NCBI GenBank assembly: GCA_021737405.1
Contig: JAIPEG010000011.1
Location: forward strand, 23,457 to 87,456
Direction: 5' to 3'
Source: Bacteriovoracaceae bacterium
Lineage (GTDB): Bacteria > Bdellovibrionota > Bacteriovoracia > Bacteriovoracales > Bacteriovoracaceae
Length of the DNA: 64,000 nt
This document shows positions 51,258 through 59,685 of this stretch, one piece after another. Position 1 is the stretch's first letter. Every line of letters starts with the position of its first letter. The notes beneath the pieces were generated by a model. That model was not told the DNA's origin and searched no databases. It saw only the letters and a list, made by a program, of their open reading frames with translations. The position numbers and the translations under genes are program-made.

Positions 51258-52394
51258 ATGAATATTCAATTTCTCGAATCATACGACAGTGGGTCTCATC
51301 GCTATTTCTATAGAAAGCTAGAAGAGCAATTTAAGAAGATAAATGACTCTATTCATTTTAGGGTAATAACCCTTGAGGGACGTCATTGGCGTTGGCGCTT
51401 ACAAGGCAGCCACTTTCATTTAGCGAACAAATTAAATGCTCAATATCTTGAAGATCATAAAACTAAACCTGACCTTATCATCGTTACTTCCTTAACCGAT
51501 ACAGCCGCTCTTCGTGGACTCTTATGTGCTGAACTTAGGCAAGTTCCCCTCATTCAATATATGCATGAAAATCAGATGAGCTATCCTCTCGCTGAAAATG
51601 AATTTATTCAAAAAAGAGAAGAGCAAATTAAAGAACATATCCTTCCGGCCTATCACCTCAATCAAGTTTTAGCGGCAGATGTGACCATTTTTAATTCTCT
51701 CTTTCATCAAAGAATTTTCTTTGAAAATCTTGAAAATTTTTGCCTTTCTCGACCTGATTACTCCCCAATCGATTTATTGGTGAATAAATCGAAAAAGACA
51801 AAAGTGATTCCCATCCCCATTGAGTTCCCAGAAACTCCCCCCCAAACATTTGACCTAAGACCTAAGCGAGTTCTTTGGAACCATCGCTGGGAATATGACA
51901 AAAACCCCAAAAGTTTTATAGCGTTTGCGCGCTCCCTAATAGATAAAGAGAATGATGTAACATTCTCTTTATTAGGCGAGAATAATCACAACCCGCCTAA
52001 GGAATTTACTCAATTCCAAAAAGACTATCCTGAGCGACTCGCTGTCTTTGGCCATCAAAAAAATCGCCAAGACTACCTATTTGAATTAGAACAGTGTCGC
52101 TTGATTGCCATTACCTCCCATCACGAGTTTTTAGGTCTCTCTGTTCTTGAGGCCATGACCCATGGGGTGATCCCCCTCGTTCCAAATAGATTAGTTTATC
52201 CAGAGCTGATTCCAGAGGCACTCCATGAAGAATTGCTTTACAAAGATGAGTCCGAACTGCTTCATAAAGGCATAAAGCTCTTAAACACAGATCTTGGGCC
52301 AATTAAAAGAGAGCTTATTGAGAAGCATGTCAGCCAATTTAGACAGTCTGAAACAACAAAGGCTTGGGCGAATATTTTATCATTACTTGAGTAA
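51258..52394 (+). CDS. tRNA-queuosine alpha-mannosyltransferase-like glycosyltransferase (DUF3524/GTDC1 type)
   Basis: A 378-residue GT-B glycosyltransferase. The N-terminal half matches the DUF3524 family: MNIQFLESYDSGSHRYF, the EGRHWRWR motif, IVTSLTDTAALRGLL, YMHENQMSYPL and ADVTIFNSLFHQ. This family includes vertebrate GTDC1/QTMAN, which adds mannose to queuosine in tRNA(Asp). The C-terminal half has the donor-binding TSHHEFLGLSVLEAM. A role in queuosine glycosylation is known for relatives and inferred here. ATG 51258 is chosen because homologous sequence starts there. No Shine-Dalgarno is visible, and a terminator-like hairpin ends 33 bases upstream. Confidence 0.85.
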   Translation: MNIQFLESYDSGSHRYFYRKLEEQFKKINDSIHFRVITLEGRHWRWRLQGSHFHLANKLNAQYLEDHKTKPDLIIVTSLTDTAALRGLLCAELRQVPLIQYMHENQMSYPLAENEFIQKREEQIKEHILPAYHLNQVLAADVTIFNSLFHQRIFFENLENFCLSRPDYSPIDLLVNKSKKTKVIPIPIEFPETPPQTFDLRPKRVLWNHRWEYDKNPKSFIAFARSLIDKENDVTFSLLGENNHNPPKEFTQFQKDYPERLAVFGHQKNRQDYLFELEQCRLIAITSHHEFLGLSVLEAMTHGVIPLVPNRLVYPELIPEALHEELLYKDESELLHKGIKLLNTDLGPIKRELIEKHVSQFRQSETTKAWANILSLLE

Positions 52395-52406
52395 AAAATT
52401 TCCTCC

Positions 52407-52434
52407 TAAAATTTCTCATCAAAATCGCCGATAA
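52407..52434 (+). promoter_or_regulatory. FliA (sigma-28) promoter of the 59-residue gene
   Basis: TAAA (52407-52410, extending as TAAAATTT), 16 bases, then a perfect GCCGATAA (52427-52434). Transcription would start near 52441, 25 bases before ATG 52466. Confidence 0.7.
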
Positions 52435-52465
52435 TAAAGGTATCTCCAACAAAAAAGGGTCCGAT

Positions 52466-52645
52466 ATGAGATATTTTGTCGCTATAAAAAAACAAGAATA
52501 TACCGCCAAGTTCTGCTTTGAATCACTTTCTGAAAGAGAAGAATTTGTTCAGGTCACAAAAGAGATGGACCCTGAAATGGAGTTTCTTTTCAGCGAAGAA
52601 GAAGAAAAAGAAGGTCGTCCAGAGTTCCAGGCCTTTACCGCTTAA
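52466..52645 (+). CDS. Small acidic protein of 59 residues
   Basis: A short gene of 60 codons including the stop. The protein starts MRYFVAIKKQEYTAKF and has a very acidic middle (SEREEF, EMEFLFSEEEEKEG), ending FQAFTA. It has no signal peptide. AAGGG at a normal distance before ATG 52466 and a perfect FliA -10 box upstream support it as a real gene. It is unrelated in sequence to FlgM as far as I can see. Function unknown; a small effector or regulator made under FliA control is possible. pepA starts 70 bases downstream behind GGAGG. Confidence 0.72.
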   Translation: MRYFVAIKKQEYTAKFCFESLSEREEFVQVTKEMDPEMEFLFSEEEEKEGRPEFQAFTA

Positions 52646-52715
52646 TCCCTTCTCTTTACCTTTTATTAACGCTATACTCCTACGCGCATCAAAACTTATT
52701 GCGTGAGGAGGCATT

Positions 52716-54242
52716 ATGGCCAAAGCAGAGATTAGTTCACTTAATCTGAATTTAAAAAATCACCTTAAAACTCTCAAAGAAGTCACTTCATCAAAAAAGG
52801 TTAAAGTCCTAAACGGCGAGGCCACAATTGTGGTCACTAAAGAAAAGAATATATCTACTCTCAAAAGAGAATTAAAGCCTCACCTTCCCCCTTATCAATT
52901 TAAGCGCATAGATGAGGCGATGGTTTCTCCTCTATATCTTGAAGGTCTAAAAGGCGTCATCGGAATCGTCCTTGTCCCCGATGAAAATCCTGAATTTCTT
53001 CATCATGAAGGCCTACTAGACCCAAGTGCTTATAGTGTTGCCCGCGATCAAACAGGCCAGCTCTACCTAGAAATGGAAGCAAAAGGTTTCACCAAAATTC
53101 ATCTTAATGGCCTTATGCTTGATTATGATGAATTGCTCGGCTCTCTCTTAGGCATTGAATTAGCGGCCTATGATTATAAGAAACAAGCGAAACCTTTGGA
53201 GCTAAGTGCTAGCTACATTGGAGAGCTTCCTAAAGTAGGAATAAAAGACGCTCTTAATAATGCCATGGCCATTGGTCACGCCATTAACTTAAGCCGATTT
53301 CTTGTTGATACGCCTCCAAGTGACAAAAGACCTGCAAGCTATGCTGAAGGTGTTAAAAAGCTTTTTGATAAATTACCCGCGATGACTGTATCCATCTGGG
53401 ATGAGAAACGTTTGGCTAAAGAGAATATGGGTTGCTTATTAGGAGTTGGGCAAGGCTCTACTCAAAAACCAAGATTAGTTCATCTTCGCTACCGTCCTAA
53501 GAACGGCCGAGATATGGCCCCTCTTGCCTTTGTTGGTAAAGGTGTCACCTTTGATACTGGTGGACTTAATATGAAGCCAGGGCCAGGCATGCGTTACATG
53601 AAAAAAGATATGGGTGGGTCAGCTTGTCTCGTGGGTCTAGCTTCTTGGCTTTGTGACTCTAAGAGTGAAATTCCTTGTGATATTTATCTCGCAATCGCCG
53701 AAAATAGCGTTGATTCCCACTCTTTTAGACCTAGTGATATTCTTACCGCCAGAAATGGAATGACTGTTGAGATCGACAACACAGACGCAGAAGGTCGCTT
53801 AGTCATGGCCGATGCTCTATGTGTCGCTTCTGAAGCAAAAGGAAAGGATAAACCACAATTCCTCATTGATGTCGCAACTCTAACTGGTGCTATCAAAGTA
53901 GGTCTTGGAGATGATATCGGTGGTCTTTTCTCAAATAATGACGACCTCGCTTTCATCCTGCAAAGCTGCTCACAAATCTCAGGTGACCTCTTATGGCGTA
54001 TGCCTTTAATGGAAAGCCAAAGAAAGAAACTTGTTAGTGATGTTGCTGATATTTCAAATAGTGCAAGTGGTTTTGGTGGAGCAATAAGAGCTGCCACTTT
54101 CCTGCAAGAGTTCACTGGTGATATTCCATGGGCCCACTTGGATATTTACGCTTGGAATAGTGCTCGTCAGAAATCTTTCAGGGCATCTGGCGGATCTGGT
54201 CAAGGTGTTCAGTGCCTCGCCCAGTTTATCTCGCAGCTCTAA
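52716..54242 (+). CDS. pepA: Leucyl aminopeptidase, M17 family
   Basis: A 508-residue cytosolic aminopeptidase. The metal- and substrate-binding core is intact: VGKGVTFDTGGLNMKPG, the NTDAEGRLVMAD signature near residue 355, and TLTGAIKVGLG. The N-terminal macro-like domain (about 1-170) is present, so the protein has full family length. Such hexameric, two-metal enzymes remove N-terminal residues from peptides; in a predator they would finish prey protein breakdown (inference). GAGGAGG precedes ATG 52716. The stop overlaps the convergent Crp-family gene by four bases. Confidence 0.95.
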   Translation: MAKAEISSLNLNLKNHLKTLKEVTSSKKVKVLNGEATIVVTKEKNISTLKRELKPHLPPYQFKRIDEAMVSPLYLEGLKGVIGIVLVPDENPEFLHHEGLLDPSAYSVARDQTGQLYLEMEAKGFTKIHLNGLMLDYDELLGSLLGIELAAYDYKKQAKPLELSASYIGELPKVGIKDALNNAMAIGHAINLSRFLVDTPPSDKRPASYAEGVKKLFDKLPAMTVSIWDEKRLAKENMGCLLGVGQGSTQKPRLVHLRYRPKNGRDMAPLAFVGKGVTFDTGGLNMKPGPGMRYMKKDMGGSACLVGLASWLCDSKSEIPCDIYLAIAENSVDSHSFRPSDILTARNGMTVEIDNTDAEGRLVMADALCVASEAKGKDKPQFLIDVATLTGAIKVGLGDDIGGLFSNNDDLAFILQSCSQISGDLLWRMPLMESQRKKLVSDVADISNSASGFGGAIRAATFLQEFTGDIPWAHLDIYAWNSARQKSFRASGGSGQGVQCLAQFISQL

Positions 54243-54826
54243 GATTCTTTTTCGATTTTTTTGATAATTCGATTAAGGGCTGAGGCCGTAATACCTAAGT
54301 AACTTGCAATATGATACTGTGGAACCCTTCTTGCAATTTCAGGGAGGGTTTTTACCACATCTAAATAACGCTCTTTTGCATCTCTTATCAAAAAGGATGT
54401 CTCTCTTTGTATTTTAATTAAGTAATTATTTTCTGCTGCCTTTCGCCCCAGACGCTCCCAACAGGAGTGGCGCTCGTAGAACTTCTCAAATTGATCGTAG
54501 TCCATTAAGAGAAGGTCACAATCTTCCATCGCTTGAATCGAATACCGAGAGGGATTTTTTTCAAGCAACGATTGATAGCCGGCCACTAATTCATTTTCAA
54601 AATTAAAATGATGGTTAAATTCCACGCCATCATGATTGGTAAAATATTGACGGCAAAAACCTGTGACAATAAAACCAATCTCAGAGGCCATCTCGCCTTC
54701 TTTTAAGAGAAAATCACCCTTTGCTAACTTTCTCTGCTTTAAAGAAGAAGTTAATACCTTCCATTCCTCATGAGGGATGGGAGACCAAATATTTATTTTG
54801 TTGTATAGAAGCTCGTACTTAACCAT
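54239..54826 (-). CDS. Crp/Fnr family transcriptional regulator
   Basis: A 195-residue cyclic-nucleotide-binding-type regulator. The N-terminal cupin-like domain includes KGDFLLKEGEMASEIGFIVTG, and the C-terminal part has a helix-turn-helix (YHIASYLGITASALNRIIK). The cNMP phosphate-binding signature RxS is not evident, so the ligand may differ, and no Fe-S cysteines are present as in Fnr. The layout resembles CadC/YeiL-like or Bacteroidetes-type Crp relatives. No Shine-Dalgarno is seen; a -10-like TACAAT ends seven bases before ATG 54826. Confidence 0.88.
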   Translation of the reverse strand: MVKYELLYNKINIWSPIPHEEWKVLTSSLKQRKLAKGDFLLKEGEMASEIGFIVTGFCRQYFTNHDGVEFNHHFNFENELVAGYQSLLEKNPSRYSIQAMEDCDLLLMDYDQFEKFYERHSCWERLGRKAAENNYLIKIQRETSFLIRDAKERYLDVVKTLPEIARRVPQYHIASYLGITASALNRIIKKIEKES

Positions 54827-54833
54827 TTCACAT

Positions 54834-54862
54834 ATTGTATCGAGCTCTTAAATAGTTGTTAT
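54834..54862 (-). promoter_or_regulatory. Candidate leaderless promoter of the Crp/Fnr-family gene
   Basis: On the minus strand ATAACA (54862-54857), 17 bases, TACAAT (54839-54834), then seven bases to ATG 54826. Confidence 0.45.
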
Positions 54863-54881
54863 ATTCGGCAGAAAGGACCAC

Positions 54882-54910
54882 TTGCTATAAATCAAAAAAT
54901 CATTTAAAAT
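54882..54910 (+). promoter_or_regulatory. Sigma-70-like promoter of the TetR operon
   Basis: TTGCTA (54882-54887), 17 bases, then TAAAAT (54905-54910). The predicted transcription start near 54917 lies inside the palindromic operator at 54913-54924. Confidence 0.6.
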
Positions 54911-54912
54911 AA

Positions 54913-54924
54913 GAACGATCGTTC
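54913..54924 (+). promoter_or_regulatory. Probable TetR operator palindrome
   Basis: GAACGATCGTTC is a perfect 12-base palindrome, flanked by A/T-rich arms (AAAATAA and GTTTTAAA). Its place directly after the -10 box and the TetR gene 312 bases downstream point to autoregulation by blocking transcription start. Confidence 0.75.
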
Positions 54925-54942
54925 GTTTTAAATGGAGGCGAT

Positions 54943-55158
54943 ATGACATTATTTCAAGTAGTTACATTAGATTCACCTATTAAGCTTACTCCAAAGGGAC
55001 AAAAGCAACTGCAGACATTTGGAAATTTTATTACTCCGGCAAACTGGAAGAAGCTTATCATCGATTCGCTCGATGCTATTGAAGAAGGACTCTCCCTCTC
55101 TAAGAGCGGGAAAGATCAGTATTTTATGGAAAAAATAGATAAAGACCTTAACGGCTAA
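54943..55158 (+). CDS. Small hypothetical protein, first gene of the TetR operon
   Basis: A 71-residue soluble protein I do not recognise, starting MTLFQVVTLDSPIKLTPKG and continuing with a helical part (NWKKLIIDSLDAIEEGLSL). No signal peptide or membrane segment is present. GGAGG before ATG 54943 is a strong ribosome site, and the gene is directly behind the TetR-type operator, so its expression should respond to the TetR ligand. 77 bases separate it from tetR. Confidence 0.7.
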   Translation: MTLFQVVTLDSPIKLTPKGQKQLQTFGNFITPANWKKLIIDSLDAIEEGLSLSKSGKDQYFMEKIDKDLNG

Positions 55159-55235
55159 GAAAAGCGATTTTGTTTTATATTTGCTTTTGCCCCCTTCGAG
55201 ACAAATGAGGGGCGGTGGTGATAAACTGAGGATCT

Positions 55236-55826
55236 ATGGCAAAAGGAAGCGAAACACGAGAAGTCATTCTAAAAGCGGCCCTAGATTTTTCTAGTAAGTT
55301 AGGTCTTGAGTCCCTTAGTATTGGCGAACTTGCTAAAAAAGTAGGCATGTCAAAATCCGGTCTCTTTGGACATTTTAACTCCAAAGAAAAACTTCAAATG
55401 ATGGTTATCGACTATGCTGCTCAAAACTTCACAGACAATGTTTTCATCCCCGCCTTTAAAAAGGAGAGAGGAATTCCGCGAATTTTAGCGATTGCTGAAA
55501 ATTGGCATAAATGGTCTGGAAAGTATTTTACAGGGGGCTGCCCATTTGTTGCAGCGGCCTTTGAATACGATGATCGCCCTGGTCCTGTAAGGGATCATAT
55601 CATGGGCCATCAAACGACCATGCTAAAGTCATTTGAAAAAGCCGCTAAGATAGCGGTTCTTGAGGGGCATTTTTATACGGGCCTTGATTGTAAATCATTT
55701 GCCTTTGAATTCTATTCATTCATGCTTGGCTATCATTTATACTCTCGCTTACTAAAAGATGAAGAGGCTAAAGTTCGACACAATGATGCTCTTGAAAGCC
55801 TCATCCTTCGCAGCCGTAAGGTATGA
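55236..55826 (+). CDS. TetR family transcriptional regulator
   Basis: A 196-residue TetR-type repressor. The helix-turn-helix is at about 28-47 (SIGELAKKVGMSKSGLFGHF), preceded by the typical ETREVILKAALDFSS. The ligand-binding domain (about 60-190) contains a Cys in GGCPFVAAAFEYDDRPG, a segment also found in TetR regulators of the TetR_C_29-like group. The ligand is unknown. The palindrome at 54913-54924 is the likely operator. Its stop overlaps the methyltransferase start by four bases (ATGA), so regulator, methyltransferase and protease form one unit. Confidence 0.92.
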   Translation: MAKGSETREVILKAALDFSSKLGLESLSIGELAKKVGMSKSGLFGHFNSKEKLQMMVIDYAAQNFTDNVFIPAFKKERGIPRILAIAENWHKWSGKYFTGGCPFVAAAFEYDDRPGPVRDHIMGHQTTMLKSFEKAAKIAVLEGHFYTGLDCKSFAFEFYSFMLGYHLYSRLLKDEEAKVRHNDALESLILRSRKV

Positions 55827-56581
55827 CCCTCTCTCAAAATATAAATCTTTTGCTTTCAAAATTCTTTATCTCTCAAGACCCAAAAGCGAAGGCCTTTAAT
55901 TCCTTCTACCGTGAACTTCTGCAAAGTGACGTTTATGAAAAACTTGCCTTTAAAATTCAGGGCCACCCGACAAAGGCGTACAACCTACTCACGAAAGAGA
56001 ACTATTCTTTTCTAAAAGAATGGTTAAAGAGTGAAGAGATACAATCAATTTTAGATTATGGATGTGGCCTAGGACCCACAAGTGACCTCATCGAGGGCCG
56101 TCCAGACATATTGCTAACGGGTTGTGATTTTTCTAAAGCTGCAATCGCTCACAATCAATTAAAGTACCCCAATCATTGTTTTTTGACCTTTCATCATAAC
56201 CTTAAACTTCATCACCATTGCGATTCTGTTGTCTGCCTAGATTCTCTTTATCACGGTTTTGATCAGGGAAGGAGTGTCGAGGACAATCTATTAAAATTAC
56301 TAAATCCAGTAACAAAGAGAATTATTCTTATACAAAACTTTTCTAACGCAACTCCTCCCATTCTATCTGCCCGTTGGAAAGTAAATATAATGGATATTAC
56401 TAGCTCTTTTTGCCAATTGGTGGAGGACTGGAATCAAGAACTCTTGTCAACAGAAGTCCAAGAAGATCGTGAGAAATATCCCCTATTGTGGGGTACAATT
56501 ACTCGTGAGTTTCGTCACCACCAAACATCCTTAGAGAAAGGATTCGTAAAGAGGTTTGTTGCTACTTATGAAAAATCTTAA
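55823..56581 (+). CDS. Class I SAM-dependent methyltransferase
   Basis: A 252-residue methyltransferase. ILDYGCGLGPTS at 76-87 is motif I, LLTGCDFSKAAIAHN motif II, and SVVCLDSLYHGF motif IV. The substrate is not evident; the motif pattern suits a small molecule or lipid methyltransferase. The start overlaps the tetR stop by four bases, and the end overlaps the protease lipoprotein gene by 14, so expression is set by the TetR switch. Full domain length, no defects seen. Confidence 0.85.
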   Translation: MTLSQNINLLLSKFFISQDPKAKAFNSFYRELLQSDVYEKLAFKIQGHPTKAYNLLTKENYSFLKEWLKSEEIQSILDYGCGLGPTSDLIEGRPDILLTGCDFSKAAIAHNQLKYPNHCFLTFHHNLKLHHHCDSVVCLDSLYHGFDQGRSVEDNLLKLLNPVTKRIILIQNFSNATPPILSARWKVNIMDITSSFCQLVEDWNQELLSTEVQEDREKYPLLWGTITREFRHHQTSLEKGFVKRFVATYEKS

Positions 56582-58550
56582 TCACCTTTTGTTTTTAGTT
56601 TTTCTTCTTGGTTGTGAAGGCCAAGAAACCATTCATCTTCGAAAAAAGGTCATCAAGAAGATTTATCCTGGAGTTGTTGAAGTTATTGTACCGAAACAAG
56701 AGGATGAGGACATCGTCTATCAAAGACCACTCCCCTTTGATCAACAAGATTTTAAAGATCGATTTGATAAGTACCATGCCATTGGCACTGCTTTTTTTAT
56801 AAATAACACCCGCCTGATTTCAGCAGCCCATGTTTTCCCCGCTGATGAATTTAGTGTTCACAAGAATTACTTCATCCGTACGGCCGAAGGTGAAATTTTT
56901 AGCCTTAATCAAATTTATCGTTATTCAAGTTACAGAGACGTCATCGAATTTGATTTGAAAACCTATCCTAAATCCATCATGGCGCTAAAACTTCAACCAA
57001 AAGTTGAGATTGGTGACATGGTTTACACCGTAGGAAATGCCCAAGGCGAAGGTATCTCAACTCGTGGTGGCCAAGTGTCGACCTTTACGGCAGAACCCGT
57101 AGCCGGAGAATGGCAATTTATCCGATTTAGCTCTCCAGCTTCTCCAGGCAATAGTGGAGGTCCCTTAGTTAACTCACGTGGGGAAGTTGTTGGTATCATT
57201 GTTATGAAAAATAATTCTGAAAACCTAAACTACGCCCTGCCAGTGAGCGAAATTAAAAATGCTTCTTTAGAAAAAGCTCACTTCTTTCAAAGACAGATGA
57301 AAGTGCAAGATGGTATGCAGGTAAAAATGAGGGATTGGACCTTTTTCACACCACTACCTACCACATACTCTAGTCTCAATAGTCTCGCTGCTCCAGAGAA
57401 GGACCGTTTTTATAGTCAACTCATTGAGGATTTTAAAAAAGAATATAGTGACCTCATTTTTCCTCATAATAAACGCTTTCGCGATGCTCTTCTTTATCAA
57501 AAGTTATTTCCACGAATGAGCATGGTCGATAAAGATAAGGCTCTCCATGATTGGCGTGTCGATCCCATAAACCTAAAAAAGATCATTGTTTCTAAAGAAA
57601 ATATTCTTTATCACAGTAAAGGCGAAGTCTTTAATCACTACGCCCTCTTTAAAACTCAAAAAGGAATTTCCTCAGGGGTCCTTTTTGCTAATCCTCGCCT
57701 TATCCTCAATAGAATGCTTTTGGCCTCTGGTGCCAACCGCTATATGGTAGGCCAAAGCATTCCCATACTTGATAATGGGGAACCTGATGAATCATTTGTC
57801 TGGCGCGATCGCCTTGGAAGACCTTGGCGTACAAGTTTCTGGATCACTCTCTACAATAATACTCTATTGGCCAGTCACTGCACTCCCTCCCCCGAAGGTG
57901 TGTACTGCTTCTTTGATCAAACCTTTGCTTCCCAAAGACTTGAGGGATACATGACTTTTGTGAAGGAAAATATTCTAGAGATTAACCTCTCTTATAGCGG
58001 GACTCCCGATCAATGGATTCAATACCAAACCCTAGATAAGGAATTAAAACCAACCCTCTTTAGTAAATTAGAGATCACTCAAAAGAATGATCATCTCTTT
58101 TTCAGATTGCCTCAACTCTCCTTTAAAACCCCAGCGTTAAAAAATCATTTGCAATCACGGATAAGTGCCCTTGTGAATTACGATCCGTCTCAAAATTTAG
58201 GACAACAAATTCAAGGCTGGGAGATTCTTATTAATAGAAATAAGCAGCAAGGCCTTACCTTTTTTAAGACTTATGAGGTTCAAGAGCTCGCCCCCGACAA
58301 TGCGATTGAAAGGTGGCAGGAAATCAAAAATAAGCACTCCAGCTATGATGGAAAAATTCATCCCATGAATAACCAACTCGTGAAGAAGATCCCTGTGACA
58401 CCCATGCTGAAGAGTTCATATTTACGCGGTGAAGAATCTAAGGAAATTGACTCACAATGGTGGTTAAGCTGCTATGGGCCCAATACTCTTAAAAGAAAGG
58501 CTATTGACACTATGTGCAATTCTTTTAAAAGTGGCTTGTCTTTCAACTAA
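56568..58550 (+). CDS. Trypsin-like serine protease, probable lipoprotein
   Basis: A 660-residue exported protein. The N-terminus has a lipobox (FLVFLLGC, lipid-bearing Cys16). A DegP/S1C-like trypsin domain follows with H88 (ISAAHVF), Asp at 124 or 129 (RDVIEFDL) and S196 (SPGNSGGPL). No PDZ domain is visible after it; instead about 430 residues of unknown function follow (FFTPLPTTYSSLNSL onward). Anchored in the outer membrane or periplasm, it may process envelope or prey proteins (inference). ATG 56568 lies inside the methyltransferase gene end. Confidence 0.82.
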   Translation: MKNLNHLLFLVFLLGCEGQETIHLRKKVIKKIYPGVVEVIVPKQEDEDIVYQRPLPFDQQDFKDRFDKYHAIGTAFFINNTRLISAAHVFPADEFSVHKNYFIRTAEGEIFSLNQIYRYSSYRDVIEFDLKTYPKSIMALKLQPKVEIGDMVYTVGNAQGEGISTRGGQVSTFTAEPVAGEWQFIRFSSPASPGNSGGPLVNSRGEVVGIIVMKNNSENLNYALPVSEIKNASLEKAHFFQRQMKVQDGMQVKMRDWTFFTPLPTTYSSLNSLAAPEKDRFYSQLIEDFKKEYSDLIFPHNKRFRDALLYQKLFPRMSMVDKDKALHDWRVDPINLKKIIVSKENILYHSKGEVFNHYALFKTQKGISSGVLFANPRLILNRMLLASGANRYMVGQSIPILDNGEPDESFVWRDRLGRPWRTSFWITLYNNTLLASHCTPSPEGVYCFFDQTFASQRLEGYMTFVKENILEINLSYSGTPDQWIQYQTLDKELKPTLFSKLEITQKNDHLFFRLPQLSFKTPALKNHLQSRISALVNYDPSQNLGQQIQGWEILINRNKQQGLTFFKTYEVQELAPDNAIERWQEIKNKHSSYDGKIHPMNNQLVKKIPVTPMLKSSYLRGEESKEIDSQWWLSCYGPNTLKRKAIDTMCNSFKSGLSFN

Positions 58551-58591
58551 TACATATTTCTAAAAATCATTAAATTCAAATACTTAACTAT

Positions 58592-58621
58592 TTGCAAAGG
58601 CCAATCCTTTTTTGATAGATT
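58592..58621 (+). promoter_or_regulatory. Candidate promoter with very short leader for the gene at 58630
   Basis: TTGCAA (58592-58597), 18 bases, TAGATT (58616-58621), then eight bases to ATG 58630. No Shine-Dalgarno is visible. Confidence 0.4.
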
Positions 58622-58629
58622 TGCTCATC

Positions 58630-59082
58630 ATGAAATTTAGTGCTTATTGCCTCATATTACTTCTTCTTGGCCAAACGGCCTTCGCTCAAATTGTCTCGGG
58701 GCCTCTTCCTGTTAATCCTCAAGAGAGAGCATTCTTTGATTATTTGAATAGAGTGGGATCCATTCGTTTTCAAGACAATCTTCCTGTAGAGCCTTGGTTT
58801 GAGTGTGATGATCGTCTCAACAAGAGAACATTTTTTAGCGCTTCTATGTTTCAATTCACCGAGAATAACGATGTTGAACAAAATATTCGTGCTTGGGTGG
58901 CCTCTTTTCTTGATCATGCTTATTGGGCAAAAGTATATCGCGCTGTTTGTAGGTACGATGTTAACCATTTTAATGAATGTCGCGCCCAGGGAAATTTCAT
59001 GGTCCAATTTAGGAACCAGAGAATCATTTACTTTCAAGAGGGTTTAAATAGCCAATCTTGTGACAATAATACTTCTAACTAA
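58630..59082 (+). CDS. Small hypothetical exported protein
   Basis: A 150-residue protein I do not recognise. A clear signal peptide (MKFSAYCLILLLLGQTAFAQ) is followed by a mature part with four cysteines (FECDDR, AVCRYD, NECRAQ, QSCDNN) that may pair as disulfides, and a lengthy aromatic content. Start ATG 58630 is preferred over an ATG 18 bases upstream because it opens the signal peptide directly. The 3' end overlaps the convergent gene by four bases. Confidence 0.7.
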   Translation: MKFSAYCLILLLLGQTAFAQIVSGPLPVNPQERAFFDYLNRVGSIRFQDNLPVEPWFECDDRLNKRTFFSASMFQFTENNDVEQNIRAWVASFLDHAYWAKVYRAVCRYDVNHFNECRAQGNFMVQFRNQRIIYFQEGLNSQSCDNNTSN

Positions 59083-59606
59083 TCGACAGAGCAGTTAAAC
59101 TTTGATTCCAAAGTCGGCTTTCCAATATTCATTTTAAAAAGCAAACTCTCCATTGTCTTTAATTGATTCAAATTGTTTCGACCTAGGGTCAAATGCACCT
59201 TGCGTGCAGAATTTGTGGTGTAAATGATTCTGACTTCTCTTCCCTGCTTTATTATAACTTCCGCCAATTCAGAGGAGCTCACTTTCGGAAAGCTCCACTG
59301 ATCTAGGTAGTCGTATGTAATCTCAAGTTCAAGGTCTTTATTGATAAGGAAGATAAGCCTCGGTAGTAAAAAAATCTTGGCCCTAGCTTCAAGAAACTGG
59401 CCCTGATCATCACATTTAAATTCCCACACAAGAGGATCTTTCTTTTGAGCTTTGCACTCATCAACTCCGAGAAGAGAATCTACGATAAGACCTTCAGTAA
59501 ACTGATGAAGCTGAATATATTGAGAAGGCAATTGATTTGGAAAATCACAAGAAAGAGCACTCACCGGTGCACTTAAGCTAATTAAAAAAAGGAGCTTTAT
59601 GATCAT
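59079..59606 (-). CDS. Hypothetical exported protein
   Basis: A 175-residue protein I do not recognise. The signal peptide (MIIKLLFLISLSAPVSA) is followed by a beta-rich mature part with four cysteines (LSCDFP, DECKAQ, FKCDDQ, FNCSVD), plausibly two disulfides. ATG 59606 is preceded by a -10-like TTTAAT six bases upstream with a matching -35, suggesting a leaderless mRNA. Its 3' end overlaps that of the convergent gene at 59082. Confidence 0.7.
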   Translation of the reverse strand: MIIKLLFLISLSAPVSALSCDFPNQLPSQYIQLHQFTEGLIVDSLLGVDECKAQKKDPLVWEFKCDDQGQFLEARAKIFLLPRLIFLINKDLELEITYDYLDQWSFPKVSSSELAEVIIKQGREVRIIYTTNSARKVHLTLGRNNLNQLKTMESLLFKMNIGKPTLESKFNCSVD

Positions 59607-59612
59607 AGGATC

Positions 59613-59641
59613 ATTAAAACATTTTATTAGAGCTGCGCCAA
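59613..59641 (-). promoter_or_regulatory. Candidate leaderless promoter of the gene at 59606
   Basis: On the minus strand TTGGCG (59641-59636), 17 bases, TTTAAT (59618-59613), then six bases to ATG 59606. Confidence 0.5.
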
Positions 59642-59685
59642 TTAACGGCCTAAATCAATCTAGTTAAGAACAGTATTACAAATAC

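Noticed and set aside
55175..55225. GCCCC...GGGGC stem before the TetR gene as a terminator
   Set aside because: The loop is long and no T-run follows on either strand.
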